Source: a bacterium (GTDB lineage: Bacteria; UBP14; UBA6098; JAFGQG01). Taken from it: a stretch of 40,721 nt of DNA. Under the pieces are notes generated by a model that saw only the letters and a list, made by a program, of their open reading frames with translations, made no database searches and was not told the origin of the DNA. The stretch covers positions 1 to 40,721 of the forward strand of contig JAFGQG010000027.1 of the NCBI GenBank assembly GCA_016935765.1, given 5' to 3'. The translations under genes were made by a program, and so were the position numbers. Shown here piece by piece: positions 16,335 to 24,177 of this stretch (positions within the stretch are counted from its first letter, which is position 1; every line of letters starts with the position of its first letter).

Positions 16335-18881
16335 ATGGGGATTATTCCTGAAAAGAAAGTATTTGTTTTGTGGGTTGTCTCGCTTTTACTGCTTCCGACC
16401 CTACTACTTTCGCAACATTTGAGTGGTTTGAAATTCGGTATCGACCCCGGACATGGAGGGAGTGATCCCGGCGCTGTCGGTCCAAACGGACTTGAAGAGG
16501 CTGACGTCAATTTAATCTATGCATTTGAATTCAGGGATTACCTCGAGCAGGACGGCGCGGAAGTCGTCCTGACACGGACTACCGATGTTTATCTCACCCT
16601 GGCTTCGCGTTCATCCTACATCAACGCGCAGGGATGCGACTACGCCTTCTCATGCCACAATAACGCTGCAGGAGATGCCAGCGCGGACTATACTGGCGTT
16701 CACGTTTACCTTGGTGCCGGGAGTTCCACTTCTGGTGATATCGCTTATGACCAGGTACACCGCCTTGAAGAACACCTCCACATCGGCTTCGTTGCCACAA
16801 ACTGCGGCAGGGAAGGTGTGCACGAGGATAATTTCCACATGGTGCGCGAAGTCAGCATGCCTGCCACACTCATCGAGGGCGCGTTCCTGAGTAATTATAA
16901 CGAGGAGTTCCGCATGCGTGATGACCGCTACATGAAACTTTTCGGGTGGGCTTCCTACGCGGGTTTCTGCGACTTCGCGTCACTGACACTCCCCGGCGCG
17001 CCAACTCATTTCAAAGCGCTCAACAACGGTAATGGCTCCCTTACCCTCTCCTGGAACACAGTATCGGGCGCGACTGGCTACAAAGTTTATATCTCTACTG
17101 ATGGAGAGAATTTCAACTTAGAATCGACACCCGCCGCAACGAACTTCGTGAAAGCCGGCTTGACTATCGGCGCGCCATATTTTTTCTATGTCGCCGCGGT
17201 CATCGAAGGAAGCGGGTATAAGACACAGGGGTACCCAACCCACGTTTCGGGGGCGGTACCTACGATGGAACCAAAATCGAGAATTGTCCTCGTGGTGGAC
17301 GGTTACCAGCGCCAGGAATCCGACCTCGGGAACATTCGGAACTTCGTGGCGGAGCACGGCAACTCCATCGCCGCTGCCGGCACCCCGTTCGAGACCGTCT
17401 CAGATGAACTCATCAACGAAGGCGCTTTCAGCATCTCCCCCTATGGCGCTATCGACTGGATTCTCGGCGAGGAGTCCTCCGTCGATTCAACCTTGACCCC
17501 GACCGCCCAGGCGCTGCTCGAAACCTACCTCGACACAGGCGGCAATCTCTTCATCTCCGGCGCTGAAATAGGCTGGGACCTCGAGTACCTCGGAAGCGCA
17601 TCCGACCAGGCTTTTCTCCACAATTACCTGAAAGCCGACTACTATGCTGATGACGCCGGCGTGTTCCGGGTATCCGGAACTTCAAGTTCGATATTCGACG
17701 GCTTGAGCGATATGCTCTTCTCCGACTCCCAGCACGGCGTCGGCGACATAGAATACCCCGACTGCTACCTGACTTCCGGAGGCAGCTCGATCTGCATGAC
17801 CTACGACGGCACATCGTACAACGCGGGTGTGGTCTATGATGGAACTTACAAGCTCGTTCATTTCGGTTTCCCATTCGAAGCCCTGTTCTACGAATCAGAC
17901 CGGGATGCTGTAATGGCTGCAATACTCGCTTTCTTCGACGTCGGGTCGAGTCCGCCGCCCGAGACCATTATTCTCGAAAGTAGGGATCCCGACGGTGAAG
18001 TCACTCCGACTCCACCGTACTATGAGTTTGGTTCCTGGGCGAACAGCGCGGCGAAGAGTACCGCCCCGGGATTGGTCGGCGAAGGCTCGAGGTTCTCGTA
18101 CACCACCGAACTGGAAGCCGTTGCTGCCTTTGTACCAAACTTCAACGCGAGAGGCTACTACAACGTTTACGTCACGTGGGGGAACAGCGCGAACGCCATC
18201 GACGTTCAACACACTATCAAGTTCAGGACCGGCACCTGGGACACGTTGATGCTTCAGGACGGCTGGGGTGGCATGGGCGCGTCTAACGCTCACCAGTGGC
18301 TCTTCCTCGGCAACTTCCTCTTCTACGAGGGGAGGGATAGCGCGTGCGGCTCCATCACCATCGACGAGAGAACCGTAACGGGCAATCCAAGCGGGATAAA
18401 TCCCCTGAGAGCGTACGTGGACGCCGTGAAATTCGAGCTGACCACGCCGGTAAGCGTTCCTGAAAATGCTTTACAAAAACCAGAGAACATGATATTAGTT
18501 TCCGCGTACCCCAATCCGTTCAACGCAAATTTACAAATTGAAATTGCTGTTTTAGGGGCGTTTCATCCCACTCCGCTAAAGCTTCGAGGGACAGGTGCAA
18601 CGCCACAACAGCCCGAGGCAGCGTCTTTACAAATCTACGATATAAACGGCAGGTTGGTTTTCTCTGACAGGCAAGGATGCCTGTCTATACAGGGTGGGGA
18701 TGCCCCAGGGACAGACCAGCGCTTTAACTCTTCAACCCTTAACTCTCCAACCCTCAACTCTCCAACCTATTCCCTCTCCTTAACCTGGTCCCCTGAATCT
18801 TGCGTAACCTCGGGTGTCTATCTTTACAAGGTAAAAGTTGGCAAAGCTGCGCAAACGGGGAAGGTATTGTATCTGAAATAA
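16335..18881 (+). CDS. Secreted multidomain N-acetylmuramoyl-L-alanine amidase with sorting-type C-terminus
   Basis: I place the start at 16335, giving 848 residues with a signal peptide (KKVFVLWVVSLLLLPTLLLSQ). The longer frame from 16194 overlaps the upstream gene and has no signal. Domains in order: Amidase_3 (about 30-215) with GIDPGHGGSDPG, its Zn His40, SCHNNA and EGAFLSN; a fibronectin type III unit (about 218-305, LTLSWNTVSGATGYKVY); an alpha/beta domain beginning RIVLVVDGYQ that resembles glutamine-amidotransferase-like folds; a Golvesin/Xly-type beta domain (FGSWANS to YVDAVKFEL); and a tail opening YPNPFNANLQIEI and closing GVYLYKVKVG, like type IX sorting/FlgD-like tails of FCB bacteria. 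Expected role: peptidoglycan cleavage outside the cell. The tail contains repeat-derived insertions. Confidence 0.88.
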   Translation: MGIIPEKKVFVLWVVSLLLLPTLLLSQHLSGLKFGIDPGHGGSDPGAVGPNGLEEADVNLIYAFEFRDYLEQDGAEVVLTRTTDVYLTLASRSSYINAQGCDYAFSCHNNAAGDASADYTGVHVYLGAGSSTSGDIAYDQVHRLEEHLHIGFVATNCGREGVHEDNFHMVREVSMPATLIEGAFLSNYNEEFRMRDDRYMKLFGWASYAGFCDFASLTLPGAPTHFKALNNGNGSLTLSWNTVSGATGYKVYISTDGENFNLESTPAATNFVKAGLTIGAPYFFYVAAVIEGSGYKTQGYPTHVSGAVPTMEPKSRIVLVVDGYQRQESDLGNIRNFVAEHGNSIAAAGTPFETVSDELINEGAFSISPYGAIDWILGEESSVDSTLTPTAQALLETYLDTGGNLFISGAEIGWDLEYLGSASDQAFLHNYLKADYYADDAGVFRVSGTSSSIFDGLSDMLFSDSQHGVGDIEYPDCYLTSGGSSICMTYDGTSYNAGVVYDGTYKLVHFGFPFEALFYESDRDAVMAAILAFFDVGSSPPPETIILESRDPDGEVTPTPPYYEFGSWANSAAKSTAPGLVGEGSRFSYTTELEAVAAFVPNFNARGYYNVYVTWGNSANAIDVQHTIKFRTGTWDTLMLQDGWGGMGASNAHQWLFLGNFLFYEGRDSACGSITIDERTVTGNPSGINPLRAYVDAVKFELTTPVSVPENALQKPENMILVSAYPNPFNANLQIEIAVLGAFHPTPLKLRGTGATPQQPEAASLQIYDINGRLVFSDRQGCLSIQGGDAPGTDQRFNSSTLNSPTLNSPTYSLSLTWSPESCVTSGVYLYKVKVGKAAQTGKVLYLK
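18666..18707 (+). repeat. Hairpin repeat embedded in the amidase coding sequence
   Basis: A perfect 8-bp inverted repeat, GACAGGCA-AGGA-TGCCTGTC (18666-18685), is followed by a second small hairpin, TGGGG-ATG-CCCCA (18695-18707). They interrupt the sorting-tail domain between INGRLVFSD and the final LTWSPES strand but keep the frame open. The look is that of an interspersed palindrome inserted in frame. Confidence 0.65.
18725..18769 (+). repeat. 15-bp tandem repeat, three units, in the amidase gene
   Basis: Three near-identical 15-base units with the core AACTCTCCAACCCT encode repeated Leu-Asn-Ser-Pro-Thr (NSSTLNSPTLNSPT). The unit is a multiple of three, so gain or loss of units would keep the frame. 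Confidence 0.7.
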
Positions 18882-19356
18882 AATTCAAGGCAATTATATG
18901 CCTGACACACCCCAAAACGATGTTGGTTGATGAATTTCTAATTTGTAAGTTTCTTTTTTTTATCCCATCCATCCATTCATCCATCCCATTTTTTTAACCT
19001 GCGAAGTTTCAACTAAGCAGGTCCAATCAGCCAATTACTGACGGTACAATTATCCTATAACATTTTTTTTGCAACCAATTTGAACATGGACCATATTCAT
19101 TGATAAATTTAGTTTTTTATCGGTCATCAGTTATTATACAATTCTGTATATCTCCCTATATGGGTAGATAAACAGTTAGGTTTTCAATATAACAAGGGAT
19201 TTTCACTTGACCATCAAAGAAAAAACAATAAATTTTGGATAATATACACAAAACAATAGAATAACTTGTTAAATGCAAAAAAAAAAGGATTCTACCCACA
19301 AAGTTAAATATCATAAGTGCTATTTATAATATTAAATATAAAGGAATCTCGGAAAA
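18882..19356 (+). other. Gene-free AT-rich region before the restriction locus
   Basis: No credible ORF. It includes a CATC-rich microsatellite (about 18963-18988) and long A or T runs. A TATAAT at 19324-19329 lies 28 bases before the hsdM start but lacks a matching -35 element. An AAAGGAATC ribosome site precedes hsdM. Confidence 0.4.
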
Positions 19357-20892
19357 ATGACTCAAAACAATAACGAAGAACCGCTGGAAAAGCAACTCTG
19401 GAAAGCAGCGAATAAATTACGGAAAAACATCGACGCGGCAGAATATAAGCACATCGTGCTTGGGTTGATATTTTTAAAATATATCTCCGATGCTTTCGAA
19501 GAATTACGTGAAAAACTTCTATCCGGTACAGGTGACTTTGCTGGTGCTGATCCCGAAGACAGGGATGAATACAGGGCAGAAAATGTCTTCTTTGTTCCAT
19601 CTCCGGCTCGTTGGAGTTATATTCAATCAAGGGCTAAACTCCCGGAAATCGGAAAGGATGTGGACAATGCAATGGATGCCATCGAGCGGGATAATCCTTC
19701 TCTTAAAAATGTGCTGCCTAAGGTTTATGCCCGGCAAAACCTCGATCCTACCAGCCTGGGTGGATTGATCGATCTGGTTAGCAATATAGCCCTAGGTGAT
19801 GCTAAAGCCCGAAGTGCGGATATTCTTGGACATGTATTTGAATATTTCCTGGGTGAATTTGCGCTGGCGGAAAGCAGAAAGGGAGGGCAATTTTACACTC
19901 CCCGGAGTGTGGTGCAGTTACTTGTGGAGATGCTGGAACCATACAAGGGAAGGGTATTCGATCCCTGTTGCGGCAGCGGTGGAATGTTTGTGCAATCAGA
20001 GAAATTTGTGGAGCAGCATCAGGGCAGAATGACCGATATCTCCATCTATGGACAGGAAAGCAACCAGACCACATGGCGATTAGCTAAAATGAACCTTGCC
20101 ATTCGGGGTATCGATAGCTCACAGGTTAAATGGAATAATGAGGGTTCTTTCTTGAACGATACCCATAAGGACCTCAAGGCAGATTATGTTATTGCTAATC
20201 CGCCATTTAACGACAGCGACTGGTCTGGTAATCTGCTGAGAGGGGACGTCCGCTGGAAATATGGCGACCCGCCAGTGAATAATGCGAACTATGCCTGGAT
20301 TCAGCATTTTCTTTTCCATTTATGTCCCACCGGTATCGCCGGCTTCGTGCTGGCTAAAGGTGCGTTGACTTCCAAGACCTCCGGAGAAGGAGATATCCGG
20401 CAAAGAATCGTCGAAGACCGCCTGGTGGACTGCATAGTGAACCTTCCCGCCAAACTGTTCCTGAATACTCAGATCCCAGCAAGCTTGTGGTTTTTGAATC
20501 GGGGAAAAGCAAATGGACAGGTTTCCTATAGGAAGGATGAAATCCTATTCATCGATGCGAGGAATATAGGACACCTTATAAATAGAAAAACCCGGGTGTT
20601 CTATGAAGAGGATATTGGCAAGATAGCCGAAACTTACCACAACTGGCGTGACCCGGAAGGTGATTATGAAGATGAGAAGGGATTTTGTAATTCCACCAAT
20701 CTTGAGAGGGTGAAGGAACTGGACTATGTACTAACGCCCGGTCGTTATGTTGGTTTACCCGAAGAGGAAGATGATTTCGATTTCGCGGAACGGTTTACGA
20801 AACTGAAAGCCGAGTTCGAGGAGCAATTGAAGGAGGAAGCGCAGTTGAATACACTTATAAAGGAGAATTTGGAGAAAATTAGGCTTGAATAA
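19357..20892 (+). CDS. hsdM: Type I restriction-modification system methyltransferase subunit HsdM
   Basis: A 511-residue N6-adenine methyltransferase of the HsdM family. The N-terminal helical HsdM_N domain (about 8-150) includes LRKNIDAAEYKHIVLGLIFLKYISD. The catalytic domain shows GQFYTPRSVVQLLVEML (178-194), the SAM loop DPCCGSGGMF (202-211) and the catalytic ANPPFND (280-286). The C-terminus ends in a charged coiled coil that pairs with HsdS. With HsdS it would methylate the target site; with HsdR it forms the restriction complex. It is the first gene of the locus; a terminator-like hairpin at 20895-20913 separates it from the next gene. Confidence 0.97.
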   Translation: MTQNNNEEPLEKQLWKAANKLRKNIDAAEYKHIVLGLIFLKYISDAFEELREKLLSGTGDFAGADPEDRDEYRAENVFFVPSPARWSYIQSRAKLPEIGKDVDNAMDAIERDNPSLKNVLPKVYARQNLDPTSLGGLIDLVSNIALGDAKARSADILGHVFEYFLGEFALAESRKGGQFYTPRSVVQLLVEMLEPYKGRVFDPCCGSGGMFVQSEKFVEQHQGRMTDISIYGQESNQTTWRLAKMNLAIRGIDSSQVKWNNEGSFLNDTHKDLKADYVIANPPFNDSDWSGNLLRGDVRWKYGDPPVNNANYAWIQHFLFHLCPTGIAGFVLAKGALTSKTSGEGDIRQRIVEDRLVDCIVNLPAKLFLNTQIPASLWFLNRGKANGQVSYRKDEILFIDARNIGHLINRKTRVFYEEDIGKIAETYHNWRDPEGDYEDEKGFCNSTNLERVKELDYVLTPGRYVGLPEEEDDFDFAERFTKLKAEFEEQLKEEAQLNTLIKENLEKIRLE

Positions 20893-20894
20893 AC

Positions 20895-20913
20895 CGGGAG
20901 TCAATGCCTCCCG
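20895..20913 (+). terminator. Weak terminator-like hairpin after hsdM
   Basis: CGGGAG-TCAATGC-CTCCCG forms a perfect 6-bp stem right after the hsdM stop, followed by AATTTTATT. The T run is poor, so it may attenuate rather than stop transcription into the rest of the locus. Confidence 0.4.
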
Positions 20914-21000
20914 AATTTTATTCCACCGAATTCGAGGGAATTTTTAAATATGGACGAATTATTCAATATTTTGCGTAAGTCGCATTTAACATGTACTCTG

Positions 21001-21050
21001 TTTGTGCATGTAGAGTATCACCCGCACAAATTTTCGAACTTGTTGTGCAT
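21001..21050 (+). promoter_or_regulatory. Possible operator upstream of the COG2865 gene
   Basis: TTTGTGC (21001-21007) and GCACAAA (21024-21030) form a perfect inverted repeat with 16 bases between, and a third half-site, TTGTGCAT, lies at 21043-21050. It sits 20-70 bases before the ATG at 21070, whose product has a C-terminal winged-helix-like domain, so self-regulation is a possibility. Confidence 0.35.
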
Positions 21051-21069
21051 ATTTTAAGTTGTTTTAATA

Positions 21070-22551
21070 ATGGAAAAAGATAAATTTAAATCAAATCTCA
21101 AAGAGTTATTAACAAAGGGTGAAGGTATTCGGTTGGAGTATAAAGAAGCCCGAAGCATGGTTCCTGGTGACCTTTTTGAGACTGTCTGTGCTATGCTCAA
21201 TAGAGATGGTGGTGATATTTTATTAGGGGTAAATGACAAAGGTAGAGTAACCGGCATTACTGTTGAACATTTAGATAAAATTAAATCAAATATTGTAGCA
21301 CTCTCGAATAATCCTCAAAAGCTTGATCCCCCGTTCATACTATTCCCGATTGAAGTTATATTTAGAGGTAAAAGGATACTCCAGATAACCATCCCAGCTA
21401 GCTCTCAAGTACATAAATGCAATAAAACGGTTTATGATCGCAGTGATGATGGTGATTTCAGAGTAGTGGAACCGCACCGAATTGCAGAGATAAGTAATCG
21501 AAAGCTAGCTACTTACAGCGAAAATAAGATTTTTAAAGGTGTTGCAGAGAAGGATCTTGAAGTTGGTTTACTAAATAGAATCCGTAATATGATACTTTCC
21601 CGAAACCCAAATCACCCATGGCCCACCCTTAATAACAAGGAATTAATGAGAAAAGCAGGATTATTCCGTACAGATTTTGAGACGGGAGAGGAAGGATATA
21701 CCCTAGCAGCAGTTTTATTACTAGGGAAAAGCGAAACGATACACAGTGTTTTACCCCATTATAAAATCGACGCACTCGTCCGCATAAATCAATTTGACAG
21801 GTATGATGACCGCGACAATATTGATAGTAATATCATTAAAGCTTATGATAGACTTATGGCGTTTATTTCTAAGCATTTACCTGATCCATTTTATATGGAA
21901 GGGAATGTAAGGATAAGTCTAAGGGATAAGATATTCAGGGAGATAATTGCCAACTTTCTGGTGCATCGGGAATATCTAAGTGCTTATCCTGCTAGAATGA
22001 CTATTTTTAAGGAAAGAATAGAAACCGAAAATGCAAGCAATTACAAAATAAAAGGGGCTATTGACCCTGAGCGAATTGTTCCTTTTTCCAAAAATCCAAC
22101 CATAGCAAAGTTTTTTTCTCAAATTGGATGGGCAGAGGAGCTTGGTTCTGGTATGGTAAATATAGGAAAGTATTTACCCCATTATAAGCCTGGTGGTGTC
22201 GCTAAATTTCAGGATGGACCCGTTTTTACAGCCAGTATTCCAATTCCTCCCTTCCCTGAAACCATTATTGATGAATTCAGAGAAAAGTTCAGCGTAAACT
22301 TCAGTGTAAAGTTCAGTGTAAGGGGTAAACAATTGAAACGGCTGACGGAAATCATACAAAGGCTTGCCGATGGTAAAATACTGGATATCAAGGAATTGGC
22401 AGATGAATTTAGTGTGTCTGAGCGGACTATATATAAGGACTTTGCTCGATTAAAAGAATGGAATCTTGTTGTTTTTATGGGTTCTCCAAAAACCGGAGCC
22501 TATATTCTTACAGCTACCGGGAAGGGACTGTGGGAGGATGCTTATGAGTGA
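21070..22551 (+). CDS. AlbA_2 (Schlafen-like) domain protein with C-terminal HTH, COG2865 type
   Basis: A 493-residue member of the family often labelled RecG-related or divergent AAA-4 transcriptional regulator. The N-terminal AlbA_2/Schlafen-like nucleic-acid-binding domain (about 10-130) shows the entry motif GEGIRLEYKEA and then MLNRDGGDILLGVND. The central region has IRISLRDKIFREIIANFLVHREY and a Gly-rich AEELGSGMVNIGKYL, typical of the COG2865 ATP-binding part. The C-terminus (about 425-493) is a winged helix-turn-helix, LADEFSVSERTIYKDFARLKEW, preceded by a short repeat, FSVNFSVKFSV, of a kind frequent in this family. Such genes are often found inside type I restriction loci. The start of hsdS overlaps its last 8 bases, implying translational coupling. 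Confidence 0.85.
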   Translation: MEKDKFKSNLKELLTKGEGIRLEYKEARSMVPGDLFETVCAMLNRDGGDILLGVNDKGRVTGITVEHLDKIKSNIVALSNNPQKLDPPFILFPIEVIFRGKRILQITIPASSQVHKCNKTVYDRSDDGDFRVVEPHRIAEISNRKLATYSENKIFKGVAEKDLEVGLLNRIRNMILSRNPNHPWPTLNNKELMRKAGLFRTDFETGEEGYTLAAVLLLGKSETIHSVLPHYKIDALVRINQFDRYDDRDNIDSNIIKAYDRLMAFISKHLPDPFYMEGNVRISLRDKIFREIIANFLVHREYLSAYPARMTIFKERIETENASNYKIKGAIDPERIVPFSKNPTIAKFFSQIGWAEELGSGMVNIGKYLPHYKPGGVAKFQDGPVFTASIPIPPFPETIIDEFREKFSVNFSVKFSVRGKQLKRLTEIIQRLADGKILDIKELADEFSVSERTIYKDFARLKEWNLVVFMGSPKTGAYILTATGKGLWEDAYE

Positions 22552-23680
22552 GTGGAAGGAATGTAAATTGGGGAAATTATTAGTGTTCGGTAATGGAAAA
22601 ACTAGGCCAAAATCTGCAGGGGAAATTCCAATATATGGTGGTAATGGTATTATGGGATATACAAACCAAAAAAACTATGAATATGAAACTATAATTATTG
22701 GTCGAGTTGGAGCATATTGTGGATCAGTATATTATGAAAATAAACCTATATGGGTTTAAGATAATGCATTAGCATCAAAACCTAAAGGGGAAAATAACCC
22801 ATTATTTCTATACTATTTTCTGAAGAATATGAATTTAAATCAATTTGCACTTGGTTCAAGTCATCCTTTAATCACTCAGACTCTACTAAAATCAATAGAT
22901 GTTGAAATATGTAATGACCCAATAGAGCAGCGCGCCATCGCCGGGGTACTCTCCAGCCTGGATGACAAGATCGACCTTCTCCATCGCCAGAACGCCACCC
23001 TGGAAGCTATCGCAGAAACCATGTTCAGGCAGTGGTTTATCGAACGCCGCCCTGAGCCTGTCGAAGGGGAAGAGGATGATGAATGGGAGGAAAAACTTCT
23101 TGGTGATATACTTACATCCATTGAATCAGGTTCAAGACCCAAAGGCGGAATTAATCCTGATTTAACAGATGGCATTCCGAGTATAGGTGCAGAAAACATC
23201 AATGGTTTAGGCAAATATAATTATGCAAGCACAAGGTATATTTCAGAAGACTTCTACAAAAATATGAAAAAAGGAATTGTTAAAGACTATGATATCTTGA
23301 TTTATAAAGATGGAGCATATATTGGAAAAAAAAGTATGTTCGCTAATGGTTTCCCTTTCTATAAGTGTGCGGTAAATGAACATGTTTTTATATTACGAAC
23401 TAATAGAATTTACGAACAGCTTTTCCTATATTTTGCATTGCACCAAGAAGAATTAGCCCTATTAAACGCAAATTCTGCTCAGCCTGGATTAAACCAAACA
23501 TCAATGAAATCATTTAAAGTATACTTCCCTGATTTGGGAAAAATCAAATTGTTTTCAAATAATATTAAACCACTTATAGATAAAATATTTGTTAATGGAA
23601 ACCATATACATAAGCTCGAAAACCTCCGTGATACCTTGCTGCCCAAGCTGATGAGTGGGGAGGTGAGAGTTGCAGTATAA
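22544..23680 (+). pseudogene. hsdS: Type I specificity subunit HsdS, interrupted by an in-frame stop
   Basis: The ATG at 22544 overlaps the upstream gene by 8 bases. Translation runs 71 residues (MSEWKECKLGKLL..., first target-recognition domain) and meets TAA at 22757-22759 in the sequence KPIWV-stop-DNALAS. The same frame then continues without a gap to 23680. HsdS proteins commonly have Ser before DNA here, and TCA to TAA is one base change, so this looks like a point nonsense mutation. Downstream are the first conserved coiled coil (EQRAIAGVLSSLDDKIDLLHRQNATLEAIAETMF, about 126-160), the second recognition domain and the second coiled coil ending KLMSGEVRV. Restart at the ATG at 22829 would give a 283-residue protein lacking most of domain 1. 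A CCTGAGCCTGTCGAAGG repeat (23051-23067) lies in the spacer. Confidence 0.88.
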
Positions 23681-23690
23681 TCCACGTAAA

Positions 23691-23806
23691 GACGTACGGC
23701 CGTACGTCTCAACGAGCAATAGTCTAACCCGGCCGTCCGTCTCAACGAGTGAGGGCCTTGTCGGCCCGTCCCTCTCAACGATCGAGGGCCAACGGCCATC
23801 CCTACG
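23691..23806 (-). repeat. Cluster of four divergent REP-like palindromes
   Basis: Just after the hsdS stop lies a run of about 30-base units, each with a GGCC-containing core and a CGTTGAGA or CGTAGGGA border when read on the minus strand. The outermost is the perfect 18-bp palindrome GACGTACGG/CCGTACGTC (23691-23708). The others have decayed left arms (CGGCCGTCCGTCTC, CGGCCCGTCCCTCTC, CGGCCATCCCTACG). They resemble the perfect palindromes inside the neighbouring transposase gene. Confidence 0.7.
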
Positions 23807-23807
23807 A

Positions 23808-24177
23808 TTATCCGATTTTGGTAAAATTGTTGTTAATGAATGGAATAAATCATTTGAAATCCGCGATGAATTGATTTGTGATGAATATATCATTATGCCG
23901 AATCATTTGCATGCCATTATTATATTAAAAAAACCGAAATATGATGATTCATACGGTTTGGATGATACCCAACATTCGGATGATTTAAACGATTTGTATA
24001 ATACCCACGATTCGTATGATTCATACGGTTTGGATGATTCACGCGTTTCGGATGATTTGCACGATTTGGATGATACCCACGTAGAGACGCACGGCCGTGC
24101 GTCTCTACAACAACAACGAAAAACAACAACAACAATTGATGATATTACCCGAATGAACGTACAAAAAATAAATAATA
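23808..24177 (+). pseudogene. Partial duplicate of the RAYT transposase gene
   Basis: The first 144 bases (23808-23951) match 24340-24483 of the intact transposase at all but about 8 positions (near 94%). They encode the middle of the protein, including IMPNHLHAIIIL with its HUH pair. The N-terminal third is missing, replaced by the palindrome cluster, and the C-terminal third with the catalytic Tyr is missing. After the match, degenerate DSYGLDD-type repeats lead into a perfect REP palindrome at 24081. A frame of 172 codons runs through the whole stretch from 23670, but I regard it as a decayed copy. Confidence 0.7.
24081..24108. repeat. 28-bp perfect REP palindrome, copy A
   Basis: Perfect dyad of two 14-base arms beginning GTAGAGACGCACGG, with no loop. 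It lies at the end of the partial transposase copy and is read in frame as VETHGRASLQ. Confidence 0.85.
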
